The notes: generated from the sequence alone by a model not told the origin. DNA of 64,000 bases from Portunus trituberculatus (GCF_017591435.1 NC_059268.1:11259184-11323183), one strand, 5' to 3'; counted from the stretch's first letter, positions 13,667-27,164 are shown. Program-made: numbers and translations.

Positions 13667-14220
13667 CCCTAGTCTCATCAAGTTCAAATAAGGAACAAAG
13701 GAAGGAGTGACTAAACGACTACCTCTTTCTCAAACTCCCCACAAGGCATTTTAAAGACAGCCACGCACTGCCTCAGCCCTCAAGACAACTGCAAACCATT
13801 TCAGGACTGCCTTCAACACTTTCACGATGGAGTCATGACCAACAACTCATCACTCGTGCCAGCTCAGTGGTCTGCAGCCTCAATCACCTACACCCAACGC
13901 CTCTATGACCTCCCCGCCCCTCCGTGTTCCCCTCCCACGCTGCCTTCACCTCGTCTTACTCGTATTCTTCCCAGCTAAAAGTGCCCCGTCGACCCGCATG
14001 GCTTTCACTCACGAACATCTTTACGTGGAGTTGTCAGATAGTGCTGGATCTCCTGTATGTATATTCCACTCGAGTAGATCCCCTCATGAAAGCCAATAAC
14101 ACTTTGATTCCCTCATGAAAGCCATTAACAAATTGTATATTCTCGCTAGTTTCCCTAATTCTAATGCTAAGGCAGATCGTTGTGTATTTTCGGTGTATAA
14201 TGTTATATGATAAAGCCGCT

Positions 14221-14366
14221 TAATATTATTATTATTATCATTATTATTATTATTATCATTACTATTATTACTATTATTATCATCATTATTATTATTATTA
14301 TTATCGTTATTACTATTATTATTATTACTAATATTATTATTATTATTATTATTATTATTATCATCA
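14221..14366 (+). repeat. (ATT)n microsatellite, interrupted
   Basis: ATT with ATC and ACT variants, 146 bp. The 14367-15110 flank is AT-rich unique DNA without a recognised gene. Confidence 0.95.
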
Positions 14367-15409
14367 CAGTGTTTTAGTAAAAACAATCCTTCTCCATTGA
14401 TTAACCAAACGCAAGGTAGAATAATGTAAACAATGTAAATTTTCATCTAAGCTCATCCATGAAAGTCTGTTTCGACAATCTATTCCTTCGTTGACCAATT
14501 TTCATAACTGGTTAGGTGAGAAATCTGAGTGAAGGGAAGCTTGTAAGTATACGATTGGATCTGGTATTTGTGTACTTGTTTGTTAATCTATTACCGCCAC
14601 CACCGCCGCCACCACCACCACCGTTTCCGTAAGTCAATAAGTTATGTAGTTTTTATACATTAATGAAAAATGCCAACAGCTTCCACAACTTTGGTTCTGA
14701 CAATTTTCCCAAATGAACTGTATCCATTTTTATAATACATTTTTTTTCTTTTTTTGTGTGTGTATCAATGGCTATACTTTTTGAAATGCACTTTTGTCAA
14801 TCAACTGAACAAGTTATTTCAATATTCTAACCTGCACTGTTTCGTTTAATGACAATTAGAAAAAAAAGTTTGATACAACTGTCTTGATCAACACTCAAAA
14901 CACGATCTCGATTCAATTTACTTTTAATATTAGGGACATTAAACCTTAAAGTCAATTCTAATCAAATTTATCTGAAATGAGTGTGTGTGCATATTAGTGT
15001 GCTTAAAATTTTACTTATCTAGTGAAATTAGTTAAATCATTATTTATCTCAAATAAATCTAACTCAAAAATTTACATCTTCGTGCAATTAACAATACGGT
15101 ATCATCAGAGAGAGAGAGCAGTGAACATTTAATAAAAACTAGAGAAACAACACAGACGAACACGCCTGAGAACCGTAAATATATACAGTGAGGAGGTATT
15201 CTCAATGACCTTCGGCCCGGCTCGGTTCAGTGGGCAGACGCGCGGAGAAAGTCAGAGTGAGACCCACGGCGAGGCGGCAGACAAAAGACGAGGCTCTTTC
15301 CTGACGATCATCCTTGCGGCGACACAACCCGGACGGAAAAAAAGGTGGAAATACTGAAAAGTGACCGTTGTGACGCACGGGTGAACACAACCACAGCTGT
15401 CCATCTAGT

Positions 15410-15410
<1 letters not shown>

Positions 15411-15495
<85 letters not shown>

Positions 15496-15497
15496 GA

Positions 15498-15568
<71 letters not shown>

Positions 15569-15576
15569 AGAGTTGT

Positions 15577-15658
<82 letters not shown>

Positions 15659-15777
15659 GAGATACGTGAATGGCCAAAAAAGTACATTATTACCTACAGA
15701 GGTACAGATATAAGGAATAAACAACAAAAGGTGATCAAGACAAGGAAATACTTGCCTAATATAGATACAGAGACAGC

Positions 15778-15871
<94 letters not shown>
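15411..15871 (+). repeat. Cluster of four (CA)n tracts
   Basis: CA at 15411-15493, 15503-15566, 15579-15656 and 15778-15871. The first three are separated by only 9-12 bp (GTGAATTA and GAAGAGTTGTGA). Confidence 0.95.
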
Positions 15872-15872
<1 letters not shown>

Positions 15873-16239
15873 CCACCCATCATCCCAGGAGCCGCTTAAC
15901 ATGCAGGTGGCAACTTTGCATAGAAGGCAGGGAGATTGCAGTTCCGCCTTAACTTTATCAAAAATAAGGCTTTCTGACTCGACCCTCCCTCCAGCCACAC
16001 ACTCGACTCCACTCCACTCCTCCCTCAAAAGCAGAACTCCTTACAAAAGTTCAGAGAGGACCGTACCCCCGTCACCCACCATCCGTACCACACCCCAGCC
16101 CTCACCACCATGCCAACTGTCGTCCCCAAGCAGTGTGTTACGACTATTACGAAACTTGAGGCGGTCCAAGAATGAGGGTGACAGCGCGGGCAGCAACAAC
16201 ACCACCAAGAGAGACGGATATCACGATACATGAGTACAA

Positions 16240-16860
16240 AGAAAGAAGAAAGGAGAGAAATTAAGGTCACAATGAAGGGGAACAGCTTAGATGATTAAAA
16301 AAAAAGTAGACATATGAAACAGATAACGAAAAATTCAGTATTAATGTCTAAAAAGCACTAGGGATATAATGAAAAAGTAAAGTAAAAAATTAAAGAAAAT
16401 GTCAAAGTTGAAACACAAGAGAAAGATCAGAAAATTAGTGGTAAGAGAGACGAAGGAATTAAGACAGACGCTTCAAATGAGACAAGCGGGACAAACAAAC
16501 AGAATATAAAACAAAGACGGCGCAACAATAACAAGACGAGATTAGCAGGAAGGAGACAAAGAATACCAACACAATACTCACACTACATGAACAATGATGA
16601 AACTGGTAATTAGAAAACCAAAATATCACTGGAAATACCCTCAAGGAAAACCAATAGAATACAACAGAAGACTACGTATAACAGCAACAATGATAACAGT
16701 AACGAGATGAACCCGAGGAGACGAACACCACCAGTACCAGTATACAAGAATAACAAAAATGGATCAATCAGATGTGTACGGAGATAGTAATGGTATTCAG
16801 ACACGAAGAGGATCACAGGAAGTTGATAAGGAAGATCAGCTCACCAGTGCATCCAACTAA
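16240..16860. other. A-rich unique DNA, nothing recognised
   Basis: Strand-asymmetric A/G-rich sequence with no repeat family or gene recognised. Confidence 0.55.
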
Positions 16861-16862
16861 GG

Positions 16863-17162
16863 GCCATATGTTAGAGCACTTCGCCTCACCGTCTGTATTA
16901 CATTCAAAACGCCTCTAAATGAAGTGAGAGCTTTCATTAATGTTTTTTGTTTCCAGTGAAAAACGAACAAGATTTCTACATGCCTCTAGTACACTCAAAA
17001 CGCCTCTAAATGAAGTGAGACGAGCTTTCATGAATGATTTTTTTTAATGTTTCCAGTGAAAAACAAACAAGATTTCTACACTCTTGAGAACCCAGCTAAT
17101 AATCTCAGTAGCATTTGAAAACAGTCGCGGTGAGGTGAGAGAGCAAAGCGTTTCTGAATACG
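16863..17162 (+). mobile_element. MITE-A copy with a duplicated 5' half
   Basis: The block from CACTCAAAACGCCTCTAAATG to AACAAGATTTCTACA occurs twice (about 16910-16980 and 16992-17080). The normal 3' half follows once and ends AGCAAAGCGTTTCTGAATAC. Confidence 0.75.
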
Positions 17163-17413
17163 TGACTAACTGAGAACAAAAGAAGTGGGTCGGTACCTAT
17201 TGCTAATTGTGAGTCCAGTCATGGCCATACTGCACTGCATCTCCCCTGCCTCTAACTCTCCCACCCTACACCCTTCCCTCGTCAGAACCAACGAAGTGTC
17301 TGTCTACTCCTTTCCCTCTCGAGCATCACTAATCGGGAAGTACGTGCAATGCTCCATTCTATATGATGTTTACGTTGGCAAAAACATGTTCATTGTGTCT
17401 GTATAGGGAAAAG

Positions 17414-17666
<253 letters not shown>

Positions 17667-17709
17667 CAGCAGCTGCGTGTTATCTTACAGCTGTGACCAG
17701 AAAACACTC

Positions 17710-18115
17710 TCTCTAAACACTTATCTTGCTTTCCTTCACTTTCAAATCATCACCTTCCCTTATTCTCATTTCTTCTATTATTCCTCCATTTCTACGTACG
17801 TACTTAAATCCTTTTCTTTCTGCCTCAATACCTTCCTCTCCTTTTCGTCGCTTCTCCAGTTCCTGTATTTCTTTCTCCACCCTTCACGTTTTTCCTGCCT
17901 CCACACCTTCCCTCACTCACCAGGTGTATCTTAACCCCGCCTGTCTCTTTTCCTACCTCCCTAAATTCCCTAAGCTTTTCTTTTGCCGTCCCTCGCTCCT
18001 CATCTTCCTCCTCATTCGCTCCCTCTCTCTCCCTTGCCCTTCAAGCTCCGGACTATACCTGAAGATTAGGCTTTCTCTCTCCCTCTCCATCTTCTCTCCC
18101 TCTTCACCACGTATC
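17710..18115 (+). other. Pyrimidine-rich stretch
   Basis: About 400 bp of mostly T and C without a simple period. It is open in two + frames because stop codons need purines; no protein family is recognised. Similar stretches lie at 24230-24540 and 34430-34860. Confidence 0.5.
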
Positions 18116-18388
18116 AGCTGTTTAGTTCTTATCTATCATACAAACAAAGACTTTTAGAATGATGATAATGGTGGTGATAAATGTGATAGAAGGGGACGGT
18201 GATGAGTTGTTGATAGTGAGGGTTGAGTTAATGCATGTATTCGTCTAAATAATGAGTAGATAAGAGGAAGATAAAAATGGTGATGCGGAATAGTAATTAC
18301 GAGGATGCGAGGTGAAGAGGTGTGGTGATGGAAAAGTGTATCTATTCATTGATTGTGTGTAAAGACAGGTTTGGTAAAGAAACAGACG

Positions 18389-18877
<489 letters not shown>

Positions 18878-19017
18878 TTCAAGGTGGTCTCGAAATATTC
18901 CCAACGACATTGCTTCTAAACTAAGGAGAAACGAAGTAATGTCTTGTAACAGTCTCTCCTCTCCTCATCATCCAGAACGAAATCATTTAAGCATTTGGTC
19001 TTCGATGTGTTTAAATT

Positions 19018-19215
19018 GTATCCCATAAGGTAAGGTAAGGTAAGGAGGTAAGGAGGTAACGTAAGGTAAGGTAATGTTAAAAATCAGCGTCTATATAGTT
19101 AGATTAGGTTAAATTACCAGATACACTTGGGAACTACCTTTGTTTAAGAGAAATGTTCGTAATGTTAGGTTAGGTTAAAAAGTTAGTCTATATAGTTAGA
19201 TTAGGTTAGTTACAA
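19018..19215 (+). repeat. TAAGG/TTAGG-rich patch with a tandem duplication
   Basis: About ten degenerate TAAGG units (19027-19073) are followed by two copies of CTATATAGTTAGATTAGGTT (starting near 19091 and 19183). GTTAGGTTAGGTTAAAAAG lies between them. TTAGG is the usual arthropod telomere unit, but the runs here are very short. Confidence 0.6.
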
Positions 19216-21026
19216 GATACACTCAAGAATGTTTAGAAGTCATTGGGGAGAAAGAACACTGGCTTTTATGTGTAAGAGAAATGCCAACGAGAGCTCGCAG
19301 GCCAACAGGTGTGCAGTGTAGTGAAGGTGAGGTGGAAGTCATTAGTGCAGCCGTCAGTCACGCGTTACCTGGGAGAGACAGGCAGCGCTGGTCAATGGAA
19401 AAAAAAAAAAAGAAAAAGAAAAAAAAGAAATGGAAAGAAAGAATACACGAATAAAAACTGACCAAAATATTAAAAAAAGAGTAATTATTTATGACCAGAG
19501 AATGGGTGGAAGGTTTTCAGACTCTCCAACTTCCATGAATATTTAAGGAGAAATATTAAAGAAAGTCCAAAATTTTTAGCAGAATTTATCCCCACACAGC
19601 GTTAAATATTGATGAGCATTAGCCAGCGTTGACGTGCATCCCTTCCTCATCCCGCCACGAACCACCACCACGCTCCACCTGACATTTACTCACTGAAACC
19701 CTGGATACGTATTCCCTTCCAAACATGTCGGTGTTTTATCTCATCCAGTTTTAACATGTTCTGCAAGTGTAATGGTTTTCAAGGGTGATTTCGTGATTCA
19801 GTTTAAAAAGGATGGGGAGTTATCAAGACATATTTTGCAAGGATGAAGGTTTAAAAAATTAAATAAAATGTTCATCAGAATCTGGGTTATGATGAGTATG
19901 GCCTTTGAAAACGGTGCTTATGAGACAAGGTGTTCTTGAATACATGCCCCGCCTTTGCTTCACTTCCGGCCAGCCAGGAGTCAGACATGCCAACACCAGG
20001 CTCCTTCCTGTCTTTCATCTTTTGCAAACAGCTTCAATAATTTATATAAGCGAGATTCTCAAAGTAAATGACTGTTATGAAATACATGACAGAACTGCTG
20101 GAAAAAAATGAACTGTTAAACAAAAATCATAATAAAATAAAGGTGAATTGGATTAATTAAAAGAAATAAAAATTTTTGTCCCTGTTTGAAACCCTTGTCT
20201 GTGAGTGATACAACACTATAGCTTCTGTTGGAAAGGGGAATATTAATACAATGTTTTCACTGTGTACAAAATATCAGGTTTCAAATATTTCAATTAAGAA
20301 GGTATAGATATTTCACAGTATAATGGTGGCAACTGAAACCCAACGCATTTCAACCCACAATGCGGCATTTTTAGTACAATAAATATGAGGGAAATGTAGC
20401 AGCAGTTGTAGACTTTTGTTGCTCTATTCTAGTGAGGTCATGAATGTCTGAATATCAATCAGAGAGAAGTTCCTGACAAAAAAGGAAAAACATGTCAAAT
20501 TTCTTTTAAGAAGGTGATAGATGGAAAGCAAAAGGAGCCTGTGAAGTGATGAGGTGTGATGAAGGACACATATTCATGTATAAACAAAATTAAAAGAAAA
20601 CTTAGCAATGGAGGCAGCTGCAACACACCTTGCCAGTATTTTTTTGTTACCTTCGTTCGGTATATTTACTCCTCCTACATAAAATTATCTTACACCGGTG
20701 TTAATTACGACGAGAGGTAAAACAAACACTACTGGACACCACACAGCTAACTCTTCTGTCTTACCATCACTATCTAGTAGTACGTACACACGCGTTCATA
20801 CTCATAGTAGGAGGATGCAATTGCTCATAATACGAAGTTAGTGCATTCACTTATATTGTATGCTATAATAATTCATATCCAAACAATTTAAATGCCAATA
20901 ACCAGGAACCACAAGTTAAAACCACCGATTAGAGGACGCCCTGCCTGGGAGTACCCGCGGCGAGGCACAGCTGAGGCAAATAGCCAATATTCAAACCTCA
21001 TAGTAAACCCAGGATGCACTAAGGAA
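19216..21026. other. AT-rich unique DNA, nothing recognised apart from a MITE fragment
   Basis: Apart from the MITE-A remnant at 19885-19945 and an A-rich run near 19400, no repeat family or gene was recognised. Confidence 0.55.
19885..19945 (+). mobile_element. MITE-A 3' fragment
   Basis: Only GGCCTTTGAAAACGGTGCTT and a diverged TTCTTGAATAC end remain. Confidence 0.45.
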
Positions 21027-21635
21027 GGAATGCGACAACACTTAACATTACAGAGTACTGACCACAGGGAGCAAGAGAGACAGGACTCAGTGAATGTTTA
21101 TAAAGTTTCAAACGTTACAGATGAAGAAGCATTAATGTTAATTTTGATCATTGGAACAAAATTGGAACCTAAAATAATTTGAAGGAATGTAACAACAATT
21201 AACATTACAGACTACTGACCACAGGGAGCAAGAGAGGACGCAGTGAATGTTATAAAGTTTCACACGTTACAGATGAAAACAACAGTGTAAATCTTGGTCA
21301 CTGGAAGAAAACTGAAACATATCATTTGAAGGAATGCGACAATACTTAACATTAGAATGGTGACCACAAGGAGGAAAAGACAGGGCTCAGTAAATGTTTA
21401 GAAAATTTCACACGTTACAGAAGAAGAAATAACGATGTAAATTTTGGTCACTGGAACAAAACTGGTACATAATATCATTTGAAGGAATGTGACAAAACTT
21501 AACATTATAGATTATCAACTATAAGAACCAAGAGAGGAGACTCAGTGAAGGTAATACGGTTTCAGATGTTACAGATGAAGGAACTACTATGTAAACTTTG
21601 GTAACAGGAACAAAACTGGAAAATAAAACCCATTC
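21027..21635 (+). repeat. Tandem array, about 150-bp unit, four copies
   Basis: Units begin GGAATGCGACAACACTTAAC and include GACCACAGGGAGCAAGAG, TTTCACACGTTACAGATGAA and TTTTGGTCACTGGAACAAAA. Starts are at 21027, 21184, 21331 and 21484. A diverged partial fifth unit (about 21845-21920) lies beyond a unique spacer. The 96-codon frame over unit 1 is not kept in the others. Confidence 0.87.
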
Positions 21636-21930
21636 ACTAGTAACTGACACATCTTTCCTTAATCACCAACCACTCTGAGGCATAAGTTTTTGTTCTACAT
21701 CCACCTGCAAATACTTTATTTACTAGAAATGACTAGATCTACAATTACTAGGCATTCCTTCCTTGTCGATGCTTAAAAAAAACTACATACATTCCTTTTA
21801 GTGCTGTGAATTGTACACATAGCAATCAAAGGGATAATATTGGTCAGACTGAAAGAAACACGGTGTAAATTCTGGTCACTGAAATATAAATTGGACAAAA
21901 TTATCCACTGGTATCAGGCAAATCTTTCTT

Positions 21931-22022
21931 AATCTCTCGGATCTGCAAGAGGACTGACAACTAAGTGGGCCTTTTTCTTTCGTTTTATGTTGTCCTTGGC
22001 CAGTTTTCCCTTACATAAATAC
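21931..22022 (+). mobile_element. LINE 3' end fragment, short
   Basis: CTCGGATCTGCAAGAGGACT, AACTAAGTGGGCCTTTTTCT, TATGTTGTCCTTGGCCAGTT: the last 90 bp of the family only. Confidence 0.6.
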
Positions 22023-22866
22023 GTACACTTTGAGCAGATTGGTTTAAATTAGTTTACATTCCTGATCGGCTCTTCCTACGTGTCACCTGTGTAGTGTTAT
22101 CTAACCTAAGCCAGAAGAAACCATAGTTGCCGTGGCTAATCTATACATGTTACTCTTGGCATTACTGGTGAAAAGTTTCGGTCACTCTTTTTTCCACTGT
22201 ACAAAACAAAGCCTTTCAAATAAAACAGTCGTCAGTTGCATCTGATCCTTTCCTCTTTTCAAATTGCTTACTTTTACAGCAGATTTTTTTTTTCCTTTCT
22301 TTTTTTCTCCTACACGAACACTAGTCTGCCTGTCAGCCCACCTGCCCGTCACGGAGGGGAGGAGGCAAGGACCTGCTCTATATCTATTACCTGCTGATTA
22401 ACTGGAGCATCAGGTAAAGTTTTTTTTTTCCCCTTCTTGTACTTAACTTATAGGTCACGAGGCGTACATGACTTGTCAGACTCAGACAGCACGCACCCTG
22501 CCACGCCCTGTAACCTCACCCATACCAGCCACGCCCACGCCCACCCACACACACACATACATACACACTTGACTGCTCATTTTCACAGCAGAGACCTTCA
22601 TTTCATACAGAGAAGATCTAATATTCTCTCAACAAAGATAAAAATAAATATACAACAAGCGAGAAATCAACTACACCAGAACACCAATGCTCCTCTCATG
22701 CTACAAGTTCCCGCCCGTGGATGTTGTTACAAGCTGGCAGTGCGTGTAACTTGAAGGGGGAGCAGAGAAGGAAGGGGATCAGAAAGTGCCTGGCGGAGAT
22801 GAGAGGAAAAAAGCCATTGGTGTTTTAAAAGTACGACTAAGGAAACAGTAGTGTCTCTCGATTGGG

Positions 22867-22871
<5 letters not shown>

Positions 22872-22926
<55 letters not shown>

Positions 22927-23240
22927 GAGGACAGAATGACATTAATTTTTTTAAAGCGGCAAGGAAAGACAACGATTAGTTAGTCTTCAAAAGAGAAAAG
23001 AGACAAGGAGAAAAAATACAGAGAGGAAAAGATAATCTGTTGGTTTATGTATCTAGGGCAAAGAAAATGTGTGTTAGAAAGTATTTGGACAGTGGGTAAA
23101 GACAAAACTCATCACATGTGTTTAGCTAACGAAGACGCGAGACGAACAGTGAAGGGCAAGAGGGAGTAATGAGTGTGTTAAGACTCATCAAGGAAGTGAC
23201 GCAGCAAATCACACAAAAAAAAAAAAAAAAAAAAAAAAAA
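22872..23240 (+). repeat. (GT)27 and an A run
   Basis: GT 22872-22925; A run of about 27 at 23214-23240. Flanks 22030-22870 and 23241-23780 show no recognised gene. Confidence 0.93.
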
Positions 23241-23779
23241 ATGAGAACATGAGAGAAGAGCCAAATATGAAGATGAGTTTATAATATTAACTGAGAGAAC
23301 CTAGAGAAGATAATAGAGTTTTGCCAAACCCAAAGAATATTATATGGTCGAAAATAAGAGACACTGAGATAAGAAGAGCTAAGAGTTTACATAATTCAGA
23401 TGAGAAAAACTAGCGAAGATTGTAGAGTCCTGACTTGCTCATTGACGAAGATATGAACGAAAAAGACTCAGACAAGTGCTAGAAAAGAACCAAGGAAAAA
23501 TCTCAAGTAGGATGGAAAGACAAGGAGCAAAATAGACATCAAGAGAAGCACTGTTATAAATGGACGATACACGGCAAAATTGACTCGTTGGGGGGACCTA
23601 CTGTTGGTAAAAGGACGTACTCTGGGAACTTGTAGGCGCATGAGTATAGAAAACGTAAGTTAGTGTAGCGTGAATGATAAATTGAGGCGGCACGGCAAAC
23701 AGAAGTTGACACGAGAAGGAAAAATAAGGAAATAAGTCAGGTTCATAAGAAATACAGGAAGATTCGGTTAACTTTCAGA

Positions 23780-23783
<4 letters not shown>

Positions 23784-23836
<53 letters not shown>

Positions 23837-24010
23837 TCCCGGAGCCTCCCACCCTTCCATTAAGGCAGCGCCACACTTAATTAATCTCCACCATTCCGAG
23901 TCACAGCCGAGCCAACATAGACTGTCGCCGTCTTTCTTTCAGTTTTTCAGCCGCTTGTGTTATTTCAGGACAACTTTGCCCGACTAATCACCACCACCAC
24001 CACCACCGCG

Positions 24011-24070
<60 letters not shown>

Positions 24071-24144
24071 GTGTCTGGAGTCTGTCCTTACGTGTGGTTA
24101 ATTACATGAAATCACACACAAGATACAAGTTTGCTTTGGTCTTT

Positions 24145-24212
<68 letters not shown>

Positions 24213-24230
24213 CTCTCTCTCTCTCTCTCT
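23784..24230 (+). repeat. CT, CT and CA-CT microsatellites
   Basis: CT 23784-23833, CAC 23988-24007, CT 24013-24066, CA 24148-24211 followed by CT to 24230. Confidence 0.95.
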
Positions 24231-24583
24231 TTCTATCTCTCTTCCATCAGTTATTATCCCTCATCTTAATCTCTCTTATCTCAACTTTTCTCTATTTCCT
24301 CTTCTTCCTCCTTCTCCTTCAATTTGCCTTCACTCCATTTCCGTCTTCTCCTTCCTTATCCTCTCTTCCTTCCTATTCCCAGTTTTCTTAACCTCTCCCT
24401 CCCTCCCCCTTTATCACACTCACTCCCTAGTAATTACATTTTCATCTTCCCGCTCGCCGTCTGACCCTTCCCTCCTCCTTTCTTTTCCTCCTTCGTAACT
24501 TATTCTTCCTCCTCCTCCTCCTCCTCGTGACCACTTCACTCAGCTAACGCCACCCAGCCACACCCTCTCTAGCACGCATACAC

Positions 24584-24733
<150 letters not shown>

Positions 24734-25006
24734 CAGAATAATCAGGGAGCATGTATGGTCTGTATGCTCCCTTCATCAGGATACATGAGGCAGGAAGGGA
24801 GAGGGAGAGGGAGACCGGGAGGGAGGGAAGAAAGGAGAGGGTGCATGGAAATAAGGGAGAATAAAGGGAAAATTGAAGGGGAAGGCAAGGCTGGAACGAA
24901 TGGGGAGATGGAAGGAGATAGAGAAAGGAGGAATGTAATGAAGAAGAGAGGGAGAGTGAGTGTTAAGAGCATTATACATGTACGGTGGCGAACATTGACT
25001 TTTATG

Positions 25007-25225
25007 CCTGTATTCAAAAATGCCTTTCCCTCTCACAACGACAATATTCCAAGGCCACTGAGACAACTACCCGAGTTTTCAAGACAGTCTCTCCTTTTAA
25101 TAAACCATAAATCTTGCCAGTCTATCACCAGAACCATAATAATACTCTTAAAACACGAGTATCTTCAACTGGAGCCTTTGGAAAGCAGCGATGGGGAGAG
25201 AGGAAAGCGTTTCAGAATACAGCCC
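25007..25225 (-). mobile_element. MITE-A copy, near complete
   Basis: Reverse-strand copy with both ends (CTGTATTCAAAAATGC and GCGTTTCAGAATACAG) and an intact middle containing CTTAAAACACGAG. That stretch is the site where the 2089 insertion landed in another copy. Confidence 0.82.
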
Positions 25226-25397
25226 TTAGTGGTATACAAGACAAGGAAAACAATACGAAGCTAATTCCTTGACTCCATATCTGATACATCTCTCCCTTAT
25301 CAAACACCAGTCTTAGAAATTCTCCTCTCTTCTCGATGCTTGGCAGGAATGGAACAATTTCTTTTATTTCGATCTCCCTTTGCAATTCTTGTCAGTA

Positions 25398-25632
25398 AGG
25401 GGCCGCCGTGGTACAGTGGAACCATGCGTGCTTTGGGATCCTAGAGGTCTCCAAGCGCACGGGTTCGAATCCTGTCCACGGTCTGAGTGTAGGTTGGGCT
25501 TCCTCACTCGGGGCAACGGTTTCCTAGCGGGTGGGCTTTGAGATACGAGGTACCCCAAAAAGTATCCCCTTTAGCCCATAAATTCCCGTGAAAAGCTCAC
25601 ATGGTATATATATATATATAAAAAAAAAAAAG
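25398..25632 (+). mobile_element. tRNA-derived SINE
   Basis: The tRNA-like head GGGGCCGCCGTGGTACAGTGG contains box A TGGTACAGTGG, and box B GGTTCGAATCC follows about 45 bp later. A tRNA-unrelated body then ends GTGAAAAGCTCACATGG, followed by (TA)n and an A run. It is nearly identical over the body to the copy at 46449. I see no clear target duplication. Confidence 0.88.
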
Positions 25633-25721
25633 TGTTGGGGTTTCGTATACAGTGATTCTTGCATTGTGAATTGTCGCCTATCGCAGTGAAGGGCTTAGAT
25701 ATAAATGGTAAGTTTAATCAA

Positions 25722-25889
25722 GCTTTTTCACTGCTAGACAAGTATTTTCCCATTGGCCATGTACAGTTTAAGCAAAGATGTGTTTCACTCTTATATATTT
25801 TTGTAGTCTAGAAAATGGAAAAAAACAACTACTTTCCTCTTTTTGCATCCACGGAATTATTCTTAAAGCTCACAACATTAGCAGTGAAA
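25722..25889. mobile_element. Possible third MITE with short terminal inverted repeats
   Basis: CTTTTTCACTGCTA near 25721 is mirrored by TAGCAGTGAAAGAG near 25880, about 12 matching positions of 14. The AT-rich interior has no coding frame. Only one copy was seen here, so this rests on the inverted repeat alone. Confidence 0.4.
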
Positions 25890-26039
25890 GAGTTAGAGTC
25901 AAATACGACAACACTCTATGCGCTATTATCGAACACAAACCAATAAAACGCCAACAAACATAAAATCAATACCATGAATGATAATACGACCCAAATTTTG
26001 CACCGACGCTTGAGATCGACACGTGACGGCGGTGAAGGG

Positions 26040-26195
26040 CGGGAGGAGGGACTGGAGGCATTGTAGGGATTGATGAGGCTCGAGGGCTGGAGGGCGGGAA
26101 GGACTGGAGGACTGGAGGGCTGGAGGACTGGAGGGACTAGAGGTGCTGGAGGGCTGGAGGACTGGAGGGACTAGAGGGAGCTGGATGGCGGGAGG
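26040..26195 (+). repeat. G-rich minisatellite
   Basis: GGACTGGAGGGCTGGAG-type 9-18 bp units are repeated irregularly. The block GGACTAGAGGTGCTGGAGGG recurs in modified form about 50 bp on. Confidence 0.7.
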
Positions 26196-26389
26196 CTGAT
26201 CCAGAATTCCAGACGATGACTAAGTATGGGGAACGAGTGGGTGGACTTGGCCATACGCCACGACGGGGGTGAGGGCGAGTTTTTGGGGTGACATGAAGGA
26301 AGGAGACAAGACGGGAGAGAATGGAGTGGAGGAGCCTTCGTGTTTACTATCCTACTGAGCTACTGGTTGGCATGGAGGAGCCTTCGCCT

Positions 26390-26580
26390 TGTCTATCCAA
26401 TACTGCCTTAGCCTTGTCTACCCTATACTGCCTTAGCCTTGTCTATCCTATACTGCCCTTGCCTTGTCTATCCTATACTGCCCTTGCCTTGTCTATCTTG
26501 TCTATCCTATACTTGTCTATCCTATACTGCCTTGTCTATCCTATACTGCCTTTCCCTTGTCTATCCTATACAGTCTCCAG
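26390..26580 (+). repeat. Minisatellite, about 29-bp unit
   Basis: CCTTGTCTATCCTATACTG is repeated about seven times, with units losing or gaining a GCCTTAG or GCCCTTG segment, so unit length varies from about 15 to 30 bp. Confidence 0.85.
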
Positions 26581-26885
26581 ATTAGTGTAGCTTATCAACG
26601 CCACGTGAACCAACGTACTTGCTTCTTTGTTCCTTCGTGCAGAGGAAAGCGAGATTTGTTGAGAGTGGAAGAGGATGACGCCAGGAAAGGTATCGATAAG
26701 AGGAGGAAAATCGGGGAGCTGGTCTGGATAGGGCAAGGCGAAGGGAGGCTAAGGCGGAATGGGAGGGATGGGGTGAGTGAGGGGACGCCAAGGGTAGCGA
26801 GGGAGCGTCTCACCCTATACTAGTTGCCAAGGGGCCATGCTCCCTTCCCTCCAGCCGCCAGCAGGTCCCTTTTTTCTTCCTTTTC

Positions 26886-27164
<279 letters not shown>

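Noticed and set aside
15411..15871. Regularly spaced repeats, CRISPR-like at first glance
   Set aside because: They are (CA)n tracts with two short spacers in a eukaryotic genome; no conserved repeat of 23-40 bp with unique spacers.
20892..21182. 96-codon frame on the + strand
   Set aside because: Covers unit 1 of a tandem array; the frame is broken in the other units and resembles no family I know.
25398..25470. Possible tRNA gene (box A and box B present)
   Set aside because: No proper cloverleaf with an acceptor stem at the right distance; the sequence continues into a shared non-tRNA body found in other copies, so it is a SINE head.
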